Origin: Lysobacteraceae bacterium NML91-0213
Lineage (GTDB): Bacteria; Pseudomonadota; Gammaproteobacteria; Xanthomonadales; Xanthomonadaceae
Assembly: GCA_002798175.1 (NCBI GenBank)
Contig: NWQL01000004.1
Span: forward strand, 1-50,080
Length of the DNA stretch: 50,080 bases
Reading direction: 5' to 3'
The notes beneath the pieces are model-generated. The model saw only the letters and a program-made list of their open reading frames with translations, was not told the DNA's origin and did no database searches. Positions 1 to 7,298 of the stretch are shown here, in pieces. A program made the position numbers and the translations under genes. The stretch's first letter is position 1. Every line of letters begins with the position of its first letter.

Positions 1-460
1 GGGTCACCGCACCGCACTGGGCGCTGGCGCGGTCGATGCCGGCTTGACCGGCCAACCAGCCGGCGATCACGCGCTGCACGATGCCCAGCACCGGGCCAAT
101 GGCTTCTGGCTTGCTGGCGAACAGGAAACGCAAGGGGTACGGAAAGCTCAGCACCCATTGCCGCACAGGCCGCGGGCCGAACACCTCCTCGACCAGGTGC
201 CGCGCACTCTCGGCCATGCGTCGCGCGCCGCAACTCGGGCAGAACCCGCGCTTCTTGCAGGAGAAGGCCACCAGCCTCTCTGCACGGCAGTGCTCGCACA
301 CCACCCGCAGGAAGCCGTGCTCGAGCACGCCGCAACGCAGGTAGGCATCGAACGCCTCGCGGACATATCCGGGCAGCGAGCGGCCCTCCGCTTCGATCCG
401 TACAATGAAGTCCGGGTAGTGCGCCTCTACCAACGCGTACAGCAGCGTGCGCTCGGGCGC
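1..460 (-). CDS. IS91/ISCR-family transposase, N-terminal part (cut by window edge)
   Basis: This is the N-terminal third of a rolling-circle (HUH) transposase whose remainder lies beyond base 1. The frame stays open to the window edge. It reads PERTLLYALVEAHYPDF, then a four-cysteine zinc-binding segment (VVCEHC followed by GFCPSCGARR), and matches residues of the complete copy at 7299-8831 nearly position for position. By eye the two proteins differ at about ten positions in the first 60 residues and almost nowhere after. The start codon is not clear: no ATG precedes the conserved part in frame, so the end coordinate marks where the conserved protein begins. The element lies in the same orientation as the 7 kb copy and abuts the remnant at 640-803. 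Because the copies differ, they are not products of one very recent transposition. Confidence 0.85.
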
Positions 461-639
461 GTGGCGCGCGTACCGCGAACCGGTGTGGGCGGACGGCAGT
501 GGCGCGCATCCCGCGGCTTGCCGCCGGGATGTGGCGAGGCGCGGCACGCAGCGCTCCGGTGCGGGGACGGCTGCTCAGTGTTGCGCCTGTGTTCGCACGT
601 TCGTATCGGTGCGTTCTGATCTTCGCGTCAGACATTGCC

Positions 640-803
640 GCGGCGACTCCCGCCTCGACCGCCTCGACACCCAGGTGCAGGGCGCGGCCCAGAGCGCCGA
701 ATCCGCCAATCAGGGCGCCCAGCGCGCCAACCAGCGCCTCGACCAGATCGAAGGCCGCGTGCAGCAGCTGGAATCGTCGCCGCGCCGCGTGCCGCGCGGG
801 TGA
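640..803 (+). pseudogene. 3' remnant of an Lpp-like alanine-zipper lipoprotein gene
   Basis: The frame ending at the TGA at 801-803 encodes a heptad-patterned, Ala/Gln-rich tail (RLDRLDTQVQGAAQSAE, then ANQGAQRANQRLDQIEGRVQ). This is typical of trimeric coiled-coil, alanine-zipper outer-membrane lipoproteins (Lpp/OprI class). No signal peptide, lipobox or start precedes it: the upstream sequence is the 5' flank of the ISCR-type element, so the 5' half of the gene appears to have been lost at that junction. The next gene encodes an L,D-transpeptidase-like protein, the enzyme class that links Lpp to peptidoglycan, which fits an ancestral pair. The tail ends in RVPRG rather than the Lys that classic Lpp uses for cross-linking. 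The family call is inferred from composition and heptads only. Confidence 0.6.
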
Positions 804-828
804 GCACGCACTCCGCTTGACCGACCGG

Positions 829-866
829 CGCGGGGATCCGTCGCCTGCGCGGCGCGGATCCCCGCG
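829..866 (+). terminator. GC-rich hairpin between lipoprotein remnant and L,D-transpeptidase gene
   Basis: Perfect 12-bp arms at 829-840 and 855-866 (cgcggggatccg and its complement) enclose a 14-base loop. The stem lies just after the lipoprotein stop codon. Only a weak TT follows, so it may be a transcript-stabilising hairpin or a poor terminator. Confidence 0.5.
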
Positions 867-886
867 TTGGATGGTGTTCCGCCCCC

Positions 887-901
887 GAGGAGCTTCCCAT
901 C
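887..901 (+). promoter_or_regulatory. Ribosome binding site with apparent ATC start codon
   Basis: GAGGAG at 887-892 is followed six bases later by ATC at 899-901. In this frame the next codons give RTFPHSLPHPGRR and a hydrophobic run ending in ATASA, which is a good signal peptide. No ATG, GTG or TTG lies in frame at a usable distance upstream. The first conventional start, GTG at 971, would begin inside the signal peptide. The site therefore suggests a rare ATC start or a G-to-C change or error at base 901. Confidence 0.5.
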
Positions 902-1606
902 CGTACTTTCCCCCACTCCCTCCCCCACCCGGGCCGGCGCGCGGTTGCGCTGGCGCTGGCGCTGGTCAGCGTGGGCGCCACCGCCAGCGCGCGCGACGAC
1001 GGCACCCCGCCGGTGACGTCACTGGACGAACTGCCCCGCGGCCAGGACGTCTCCGACACGGTGATCGAACTGGCCGGCTGGGTCGTCGCCTCCGGCGACA
1101 GTCAGGGCTATCCCTTCGCGATCATGGACAAGGCCGCCGCCCAGATCCTCGTGTTCGGCGGCGATGGCCGCCTGCGCGGCGCCGCGCCCGGCCTGTTCGG
1201 CTCCGCCGTGGGCGACCACACCGCCCCCGGCATCGCGGGCCTCGCCCTGCGCGAGATCCCCGGCCGCGACCGCACCACCCCGGCCGGCCGCTTCGTCGGC
1301 GGCTACGGTCCGTCCATCGATGCCGGCCGCGTGCTGTGGGTCGACTACGACTCCGCGGTCTCGATCCACCCGACCGCGACCGGCGTGCCGGAGGAAAAGC
1401 GCCCCGAGCGCCTGGCCTCGCCAACGCCGGATGACAACCGGGTCACCCACGGCTGCATCAACGTGTCTCCGGCGTTCTACGAGCAGGTCGTCAGCCCCAC
1501 CTTCGCGCGCGGCGGCGTGTTCTACGTGCTGCCGGACGAAGGCTCGCTGGAGGAGGCGTTTCCGGAGTTCGCGGGCGCCGGCACCCGGAAGACCGCCGGC
1601 GACTGA
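899..1606 (+). CDS. L,D-transpeptidase-like (YkuD fold) secreted protein
   Basis: The product is 235 residues if translation starts at ATC 899. It has an Arg-rich N-region, a leucine/alanine hydrophobic core and a signal-peptidase site after ATASA. The mature part carries the L,D-transpeptidase signature near its C-terminal third: VTHGCINV, with the Ser/Thr-His-Gly-Cys-hydrophobic-Asn pattern and catalytic Cys, preceded by an upstream His in SIHPTA. Family members act in the periplasm, forming 3-3 peptidoglycan cross-links or attaching Lpp-type lipoproteins. The neighbouring alanine-zipper lipoprotein remnant favours the second role, but this is inference. A strong terminator follows at 1669. 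If GTG 971 were the start, the protein would lack a complete signal peptide, so the upstream start is preferred. Confidence 0.8.
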   Translation: MRTFPHSLPHPGRRAVALALALVSVGATASARDDGTPPVTSLDELPRGQDVSDTVIELAGWVVASGDSQGYPFAIMDKAAAQILVFGGDGRLRGAAPGLFGSAVGDHTAPGIAGLALREIPGRDRTTPAGRFVGGYGPSIDAGRVLWVDYDSAVSIHPTATGVPEEKRPERLASPTPDDNRVTHGCINVSPAFYEQVVSPTFARGGVFYVLPDEGSLEEAFPEFAGAGTRKTAGD

Positions 1607-1668
1607 GCACCGGTGCGTGGCCGCGCGGCGGATGACGCGGCGTCTCCGGTGCGTCGTCCGCAGCATGA

Positions 1669-1700
1669 AAAAGGCGACCCGGTCGCCCGGGTCGCCTTTT
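1669..1700. terminator. Bidirectional intrinsic terminator
   Basis: Perfect 14-bp arms (1669-1682 and 1687-1700) around a TCGC loop are bordered by an A-run on the left and a T-run on the right. It can end the L,D-transpeptidase transcript rightward and leftward transcripts from the permease side. Confidence 0.9.
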
Positions 1701-1720
1701 CGTTACCGCACCCGCCGAAG

Positions 1721-1870
1721 TCACTTCAGGCCGCGGTTGCGCAGCAGGGCATCGGCGCTCGGCATGCGGACGCGGAAGGCCTTGCAGCTTTCGGCCGGAT
1801 CGATATTGTCGGCCAGGACATCCAGCGCGCAGACCATCGCCGATACCCGCGCAGAAGCCGCCCCGGCCCC
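1721..1870 (-). pseudogene. Unidentified 3' gene remnant
   Basis: A minus-strand frame ending at 1721 reads ...SAMVCALDVLADNIDPAES, then CKAFRVRMPSADALLRNRGLK, before the stop. It looks like real protein, with two cysteines and a basic tail, and ends just before the shared terminator. The frame continues upstream only into sequence antisense and out of frame to the permease gene that stops at 1890, so the 5' portion seems to be missing. I do not recognise the family. It could also be a tiny intact ORF starting at an internal ATG (about 38 residues). Confidence 0.35.
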
Positions 1871-1889
1871 GTGCTCCGTGACCGGCCCG

Positions 1890-3002
1890 TCAGGCGTCGT
1901 CCCGCCCCGGGGCGTAGCGCCATACCGCCAGCGCGCCATACAGCAGTGTCAAAAAAGCGAGGTTGCACAACTCGGGAAGCGCCTCGGCGAAGCTTGCGCC
2001 CATCTGGTTGAACTTCACCATCAGGTTGATGCCGGGCGTGGAGGGAACAAGCCTCGCCAGCCACGCCAGCGGCTGTGGCATCGCCACGGCCGGCCATGAC
2101 AGCCCGGACAGGAAGAAGAGTGGCAGCGCGGTGACGAGCATCAGCTGGAAGGGCCGTTCGCGGGTGCGGAAGAAACTGCCTGCGAAAAGCGCGAACGCCA
2201 CCACCGCGGCCACGTACAGCGCTCCGCCCACCAGGGTACCGGGCGGATTGCCGCCACGCGGATAGTCCTGGAGCCACATCACCAGACCGTTGTAGTACAG
2301 CATGCTGCACACGCCGATCAGCGCGAACGCGGCGGCGATGCCGAGCAGGCCGCGGCGCGAGAACGCCAGCCGACCCAGGCGTTCGCGACGCGTGCCGGCC
2401 ATGACCAGCATGCCGATCAGCAGTGTCTGCTGCACGATCAGCTGTGCCACGCCCGGCACCACGGCGCTGCCGTAACCCTCGCGGGTGTTGAACAGCGGCC
2501 GCGCCACCACCTGCAGCGGCGCTGCGCCGGGCGCACCTGCGAAACCTGCCTGCACCACGGCGGCCTCGCGCGCGAACGCGGCGGCGGCCTCGCCCAGGCC
2601 CTCGAGCACCACGCCGCCGCGACCGAGGAACGCACCACTGCCGTACAGCGCCAGTTGCCCCTGCCCGCCGCGCAGGATCCCGCGTTCGAACCCCGCGGGC
2701 ACCACCAGCAGGCCCTGCGCTTCACCGCGGGCGATCCTTGGCCGGGCCTCCTCCACCGAGGTCGCATCGCCGACGATCCTCACCGCGCGCACCGCGCCCG
2801 CCTTGCGCACCAGGGCGCGGCTCATGGCGCTATGGTCGAGGTCGACCACCAGCACCGGATACTGCGAAGCCACCTGGTGCCGGTAGGCGACCGGGTAGAA
2901 GAACGAGTACAGCACCACGGCGCCGATCAGCGTCACCACCGCGTAGCGGTCCGAGAACACGGCGCGCAGAGTCTCCAGGAAGGCGGCCCTGACCTGGTTC
3001 AT
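1890..3002 (-). CDS. ABC-2-type transporter permease (YhhJ/YbhR-like), second of pair
   Basis: This 370-residue inner-membrane protein has one N-terminal membrane span, a large periplasmic loop and about five C-terminal spans, the layout of ABC2_membrane_3 permeases (YbhS/YbhR, YhhJ). After the first span it reads YPVLVVDLDHSAMSRALVRK, and the loop contains RIARGEAQGLLVVPAGFERG, both characteristic of the family. Translation starts at ATG 3002, which overlaps the stop of the upstream permease by 4 bp (ATGA), so the two are probably translationally coupled and form a heterodimer. No ATP-binding subunit gene lies in this cluster or elsewhere in the window. With the HlyD-like and TolC-like neighbours, a drug or small-molecule export role is likely; the substrate is unknown. 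Confidence 0.85.
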   Translation of the reverse strand: MNQVRAAFLETLRAVFSDRYAVVTLIGAVVLYSFFYPVAYRHQVASQYPVLVVDLDHSAMSRALVRKAGAVRAVRIVGDATSVEEARPRIARGEAQGLLVVPAGFERGILRGGQGQLALYGSGAFLGRGGVVLEGLGEAAAAFAREAAVVQAGFAGAPGAAPLQVVARPLFNTREGYGSAVVPGVAQLIVQQTLLIGMLVMAGTRRERLGRLAFSRRGLLGIAAAFALIGVCSMLYYNGLVMWLQDYPRGGNPPGTLVGGALYVAAVVAFALFAGSFFRTRERPFQLMLVTALPLFFLSGLSWPAVAMPQPLAWLARLVPSTPGINLMVKFNQMGASFAEALPELCNLAFLTLLYGALAVWRYAPGRDDA

Positions 3003-4186
3003 CGCTGCCCCCAGGAGGCCGGATCGCGCGCTCCGCGCGCATACAGGCGCAGCCCCGCGCCGCCGGCCACCAGCACGAACAGCAGCAAGGTCCCCAGCAA
3101 CGGCAGCGAGGCCGTCCATGCCGCACCCAGGTCGAGCTGCTGCGCCTGCAGCTTGAGGTAGGCGGTGAAGGGAAGCAGCTGGCTCCAGACCTGTGCGAAC
3201 AGCGGCGCTCCCTGCACCGGGAACGTCGCGCCCGAGAACGCCAGCGACGTGCCCGCATACAGTCCGGTCAGCGACAGCGACGTGCCCATATTGCGGGTGG
3301 CCCCGACCAGCAGCAGCGCGATGCCGCCGTAGGCCAGGTACATCGCCGCCTGCGCGGCGACCAGCAGTACCGCGCTGCCGGCCACACCGCCGCGGATCGC
3401 GGCCAGCCAGAGCAGCGACAGCGTGCCATAGGCGGTGAACAGCAGCAGGTACGGCGCCAGCTTGCCGGCCACCGCCGGCAGCAGGCGATCGCCGCACTCG
3501 GCCAGCCATGTGCCCGCGCTGCCGTCACGCAGTTCGCGCCCGAGCGCGCCGACCATCGCCAGGCAGGCGGCGAGGTGCAGCAGTGCCGGGAACAGCAGGC
3601 CGAGCAGGAAGTGCTCGTAGCTGCGTGCGGCGTTGGCCAGCACGGTGGCCTGCACCCGCAGCGGCGGCTGGCGGACCGCCTGCGCCCCGCCGACCCGCGC
3701 CACCCCACGGCGTACGAGATGCGCACTGGTCGCCTGCGCCGCCTCTCCGATCCCCCGCAGCACCGCCTGCCCTGCCGTCTGGTGGCTGGCGTTGTAGTAG
3801 GCGAAAACAACGGCGCTGCCGCCACGCAGGACCTGGCGCTCGGCACCCGCAGGCACGTGCACCACCGCGAACGCCCGGAGCGCGCGCACCTCCGACCAGG
3901 CCTGCGTCAGGTCCGCCGGCCGCGCGGCCACCCGCACGCCCGGCACGGCATCGAGCCTGCGCACCAGTTCGCGGCTGGCCGCGCTGTTGTCATGATCGAC
4001 CACCGCCACCGGCAGTTCGCGCGGCACGCCGGCCGAGAACATCCAGGCCAGCAGCGCCAGGGCCAGCAGCGGGACCCACGTGGCCAACGCCAGATCCCAG
4101 GGATCGGCGCGCAGCCGTGCGCACTCGCGCAACGCCGAACGGACGAACGCCTCGCGTGCCGTGGGCCGCGTCAGCGTTGCGGCCAT
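2999..4186 (-). CDS. ABC-2-type transporter permease, first of pair
   Basis: The 395-residue protein is a paralogue of the permease that follows it. An N-terminal span (about residues 33-50) leads into LPVAVVDHDNSAASRELVRR and a periplasmic domain with AFAVVHVPAGAERQVLRGG. Five or six hydrophobic segments follow, from about residue 190 to the end. The gene overlaps the HlyD-like gene by 16 bp upstream and the second permease by 4 bp downstream, so all belong to one transcription unit. It would form the inner-membrane channel of a tripartite exporter. There is no nucleotide-binding domain fused to it and none encoded nearby, so energising must come from a distant ATPase or the system is atypical. 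Confidence 0.85.
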   Translation of the reverse strand: MAATLTRPTAREAFVRSALRECARLRADPWDLALATWVPLLALALLAWMFSAGVPRELPVAVVDHDNSAASRELVRRLDAVPGVRVAARPADLTQAWSEVRALRAFAVVHVPAGAERQVLRGGSAVVFAYYNASHQTAGQAVLRGIGEAAQATSAHLVRRGVARVGGAQAVRQPPLRVQATVLANAARSYEHFLLGLLFPALLHLAACLAMVGALGRELRDGSAGTWLAECGDRLLPAVAGKLAPYLLLFTAYGTLSLLWLAAIRGGVAGSAVLLVAAQAAMYLAYGGIALLLVGATRNMGTSLSLTGLYAGTSLAFSGATFPVQGAPLFAQVWSQLLPFTAYLKLQAQQLDLGAAWTASLPLLGTLLLFVLVAGGAGLRLYARGARDPASWGQR

Positions 4187-5205
4187 GCGAACAGCACGCT
4201 CATGCCCGGCCGGAAGCCTGCGACTTCCGCGACCGGCCTCGCGCGCACTTCGAAACTCCTCACGTCATAGCCGGCCGACTGCCGGGTCGCGCGCCAGGTC
4301 GCGAAATCGCCGGCCGGGCTGATGTGGTAGACCTCGAACTCGACGTCCTCGCGCTCCAGCGCCGGGATCGAAGCGCGCAGGCGGCGGCCCACCTCCAGGC
4401 CCGCGAACTGGTCCTCGCGCAGGTGGAACGCCACCCACATGTGGTCGAGGTCGACCAGGGTGAAGACCGGATAGCCGGCCGCCACCAGCTCGCCGGTTTC
4501 GACCAGGCGCTTGGACACCTCGCCGGCCGTCGGCGCGCGGCCGCGCACTTCGCTTTCGGCCGCCTGCACTTCGGCCACGGCGCCTTCGGCCTGCCGCACC
4601 TGCGCCTGCGCGGCGCTCCTGTCCTGTTCGCGGGCGCCGGCCTGCGCCTGTTCGTACAGCGCCTGCGCGGCGCGCGCCTGCTGCTCGGCATCGATCGCCT
4701 TCGCACGGGCCTCGTCGCGCTGCTGCCGGGTGACCACGCCCTCGGCATGCAGCCGCTCCAGGCGCTGGAAGGTGGAACGCGCCAGTTCGTGTCCGGCCTG
4801 GGCGCGCCGCCAGTTGGCCTCCGCTGCGCGGATGTCCTCCACGCGCGCGCCTTCCTCGGCCTTGTCCGCCAGCGCCTGCGCGGCCGCGAGCGCGGCTTCG
4901 GCCTGTCGCTTCTTCGCGGCGATCTCGGGGCTGTCCAGCTCGAACAGTACCTGCCCCGCCTCGACCCGCTCGCCCTCGGCCACCAGCAGCGCCGACACCC
5001 GCGCGGTCACCTTGGCCGACACGTTGATGCTGTCGGCATCGGCCATGCCCTGCACCAGGTCCGCCGGGCTGCGGAACGCCAGCCACAGGCCGCCGACCAG
5101 GATCACGGCAATCACGCCCAGGGCGACAAGGCGCAGGCGACGGCGGCCGGACGGTGCATCCGCAGCCACGGGTGGCGGCGGCGGCGACGGAGCGGGTTCA
5201 TTCAT
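4171..5205 (-). CDS. HlyD-family periplasmic adaptor (membrane fusion protein)
   Basis: The protein has 344 residues from ATG 5205. A proline-rich cytoplasmic N-terminus is followed by one membrane span (about residues 25-43). A lipoyl/biotinyl-like half-motif follows (VSAKVTARVSALLVAEGERV, then EAGQVLFELDSPEI). A long Ala/Arg/Gln-rich coiled-coil hairpin (about 90-200) and the returning barrel (GELVAAGYPVFTLVDLDHMW) complete it. This is the YbhG/YhiI type of adaptor, which bridges an inner-membrane transporter and a TolC channel. The start overlaps the TolC-like stop codon by 8 bp. An in-frame extension upstream of ATG 5205 runs antisense-like through the TolC gene and is rejected. Confidence 0.9.
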   Translation of the reverse strand: MNEPAPSPPPPPVAADAPSGRRRLRLVALGVIAVILVGGLWLAFRSPADLVQGMADADSINVSAKVTARVSALLVAEGERVEAGQVLFELDSPEIAAKKRQAEAALAAAQALADKAEEGARVEDIRAAEANWRRAQAGHELARSTFQRLERLHAEGVVTRQQRDEARAKAIDAEQQARAAQALYEQAQAGAREQDRSAAQAQVRQAEGAVAEVQAAESEVRGRAPTAGEVSKRLVETGELVAAGYPVFTLVDLDHMWVAFHLREDQFAGLEVGRRLRASIPALEREDVEFEVYHISPAGDFATWRATRQSAGYDVRSFEVRARPVAEVAGFRPGMSVLFAWPQR

Positions 5206-6676
5206 GGGGAAATACCCTGTGGTCTGCCTTGCGGATGTACTCGCCAAAGCGCGCCGACTGGCCACCCAGCTCGAGCAGGTGCGCCAATGCCACGCAATAG
5301 TCGTAGGCGGCGTGCGCGTGTTCGACCCGTGCGGCGCCAAGGCCGAGCCTGGCGTCCATGACATCGAGCGAGGTCGACTGCCCCTCGCGGAACGCCAGTT
5401 CCTGCAGGCGCAGGTTCTCACGCGCCTGCTCGATGCTGCTGTCGAGCAGCAGGAACTGCTGGCGTGCCGTTTCCAGCGCATTCCAGGCCTGTGCCACGCC
5501 GATCCTGATCTGGTTCTGCGCCTCGCGCAGTGCGGCCTGCGCCTGCTCCTGCTGCGCGCGCGCAGCACTGATCTGGCGCGGGCGATCCCGCCCGGACAGG
5601 AAGGTGTACTTCAGGCCAATGCCGAAGGCCCAATCGGTGTCGGTCAGCAGCGCATCCTCGCGGTACAGGTCGTACTGGCCGAACAGGTACACCTGCGGTT
5701 TCAGTGACGCCTCCTGCACACGCACGCCTGCGCCCGCCTGGTCGTCAAGCGCCCGCAGCTGCGCCAGCTGCGGATGCCGCTCAAGCGCGGCCCGGGTGAA
5801 CGCCTCCAGCGTGCCCGGCGATGTGCCGACCACGAACAGCGGCGTGATCGGCGTCACCGGCCCATCGCTGCGCAACAGCAGCGCCAGGGCCTGGGCGGCG
5901 GCGTCGCGGTCGTTGAGCGCCTTCTGGTACTCGCGCTCGCTGGCATCACGCGCGACGACCGCCTGCAACACCTGCGCGCGCGTGGCGAAGCCTTCGCGTT
6001 CAAGCGATTCGGCATGGGCCAGGTGCTGGCGCATGCCGTGGCGCACCTCGCGGCGCACACTCAGCGCCTGCTCGGCCAGGCCCTGGCCGAAGTAGGCCTG
6101 GACCAGTTGCGACGTCAGCTTCTGGGACTGCTGCGCCCGCTCCGCGTCCGCCCCACGCAGGGCGGCCGCGGCCGCCGCCTGCGCGGCCGGGATCTGCCCG
6201 CCCGTGTACAGGGGCAGCACCGTGGTCAACACCGGACGCAATCGCCGGTCGCGCTCCTGGAACCGCAACGGGCTTTCGATGCCGAACGCCTCGCCCACTG
6301 GCGCCAGCGAACCCAGCGGCAAGCTCAGCGTCTTCTGGAACTCCAGGTAGCGCGCTTCGAGCGAAATCTCCGGCAGCCGCAGGCGCGCGGTCGCATCGGA
6401 CAGGTCCTGCCGGGCGCGCAGGTTGGCGTCCGCGGCAGCCAGCGCGTCGGAGACCCGTTCCAACCGCTCGCGCGCCTGATCGAAGCTGAGTGCGTCCGCA
6501 TCCTGCGCGAGTGCCGAGGTGGCCGGTACAAGCAGGACCAGACCCAACGCCAGACCGAATGCCCGTCCGTGCGCGGCGCGGGATCGCCGACGGTATGCCC
6601 CACCCAGCCTGCCAGCCTTGCCTGTCGACACCTGCCGCTCCATTGCACCGGCCGCCGCTATCGTGATGCCAGTCAT
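5198..6676 (-). CDS. TolC-family outer-membrane efflux channel
   Basis: The ORF has 492 codons from ATG 6676, with a second possible start at the ATG encoding MERQV near 6643. A basic N-region and a hydrophobic stretch ending in ATSALA give a signal peptide. Two OEP repeats of alternating helix and beta segments follow, rich in Ala, Gln and Arg (for example RAQQEQAQAALREAQNQIR and ARQQFLLLDSSIEQARENLR). The start codon overlaps the stop of the truncated RND-pump fragment (ATGA), as it would have overlapped the intact pump. The first dozen codons are repeated at 10089-10126, next to the intact pump. This channel was therefore probably the RND pump's partner before the insertion. It may now be read from transcription entering from the ISCR-type element, whose transposase points the same way. 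Confidence 0.9.
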   Translation of the reverse strand: MTGITIAAAGAMERQVSTGKAGRLGGAYRRRSRAAHGRAFGLALGLVLLVPATSALAQDADALSFDQARERLERVSDALAAADANLRARQDLSDATARLRLPEISLEARYLEFQKTLSLPLGSLAPVGEAFGIESPLRFQERDRRLRPVLTTVLPLYTGGQIPAAQAAAAAALRGADAERAQQSQKLTSQLVQAYFGQGLAEQALSVRREVRHGMRQHLAHAESLEREGFATRAQVLQAVVARDASEREYQKALNDRDAAAQALALLLRSDGPVTPITPLFVVGTSPGTLEAFTRAALERHPQLAQLRALDDQAGAGVRVQEASLKPQVYLFGQYDLYREDALLTDTDWAFGIGLKYTFLSGRDRPRQISAARAQQEQAQAALREAQNQIRIGVAQAWNALETARQQFLLLDSSIEQARENLRLQELAFREGQSTSLDVMDARLGLGAARVEHAHAAYDYCVALAHLLELGGQSARFGEYIRKADHRVFPHE

Positions 6677-7042
6677 GGTGGCGCCGCAACTTCACTGGCA
6701 TCTGCGGCCTTCCGCCGCAACTTCCCGAGCACCCGCTCCTCCAGATCATCCACCAGCGTATACGCCGCCGGCACCACCACAAGGCTCAACACCGTCGAGG
6801 TGATCAACCCACCGATCACCGCCACCGCCATCGGCATGCGGAAGCTTGAATCCGCCGTCAGACCCAGCGCGATCGGCATCATGCCCGCCCCCATCGCCAG
6901 CGTGGTCATGATCACCGGCCGCGCACGCTTGTGGCACGCGTCCATCAGCGCCTCGTGGCGGGTCATGCCCTTTTCCTCGGCCATCACGGCGTAGTCGACC
7001 AGCAGGATCGAGTTCTTGACCGCGATGCCGATCAGCAGGATC
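6638..7042. repeat. 405-bp direct repeat, left copy (RND/TolC junction)
   Basis: This segment matches 10089-10493 in the same orientation with nine mismatches counted by eye, all between about 6658 and 6932; the last 110 bp are identical. It covers the first codons of the TolC-like gene and the last 123 codons of the RND pump. It ends exactly where the oriIS of the ISCR-type element begins. Confidence 0.95.
6673..7042 (-). pseudogene. C-terminal fragment of an RND multidrug pump gene
   Basis: The frame encodes ILLIGIAVKNSILLVDYAVM through the final transmembrane helices to SEVAAPP and stop, matching the last 123 residues of the complete pump at 10124-13204. Upstream of base 7042 the frame passes into the ISCR-type element (LNFLYP and unrelated residues), so about 900 residues are missing and the piece cannot function as a pump. 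It remains coupled by ATGA to the TolC-like gene. Silent and conservative changes against the intact copy (DLEERVLGK versus DVEERVLGR) suggest it has had a separate history or came from a related strain. Confidence 0.92.
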
Positions 7043-7063
7043 GGGTATAGGAAGTTCAACCGC
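7043..7063 (-). other. oriIS of ISCR-like element
   Basis: Read on the minus strand the site is gcggttgaac followed by ttcctataccc. I recall the ISCR oriIS consensus as gcgtttgaac ttcctataccc, which would be a single difference. The CCC end abuts the RND fragment precisely where homology with the intact RND gene stops, giving an independent fix on the element boundary. Confidence 0.85.
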
Positions 7064-7298
7064 CCTTTTTTGCGAGTCTGGCGGGTAGGAAGCGGCCGCG
7101 CAAGCGCCGCTTTGGGCACAGATCGGGCACAGATCGGGGGTTCATGCGTGGGTTTTCGACATCGCGGGGCCACGCAGCGGCTCAGTGCGTAGCCATTTCT
7201 CACCGAATCCCGGCACAGGGCCGAGCGCAGCCCTGCGGGGTCGTGGCCGCATCGGATCGGACTCTGGCTTGGCTGCCGGCTGTGTGGCCGGCACCTCG

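Noticed and set aside
3508..5361. A 617-codon plus-strand frame across the permease and HlyD genes
   Set aside because: Composition (Ala/Arg/Pro/Gly only) and position show it is a GC-driven shadow.
1..7042. Antibiotic-resistance class 1 integron or ISCR resistance cassette
   Set aside because: The ISCR-like elements carry no recognisable resistance gene, sul1 or integron features; the adjacent genes are efflux and envelope genes.
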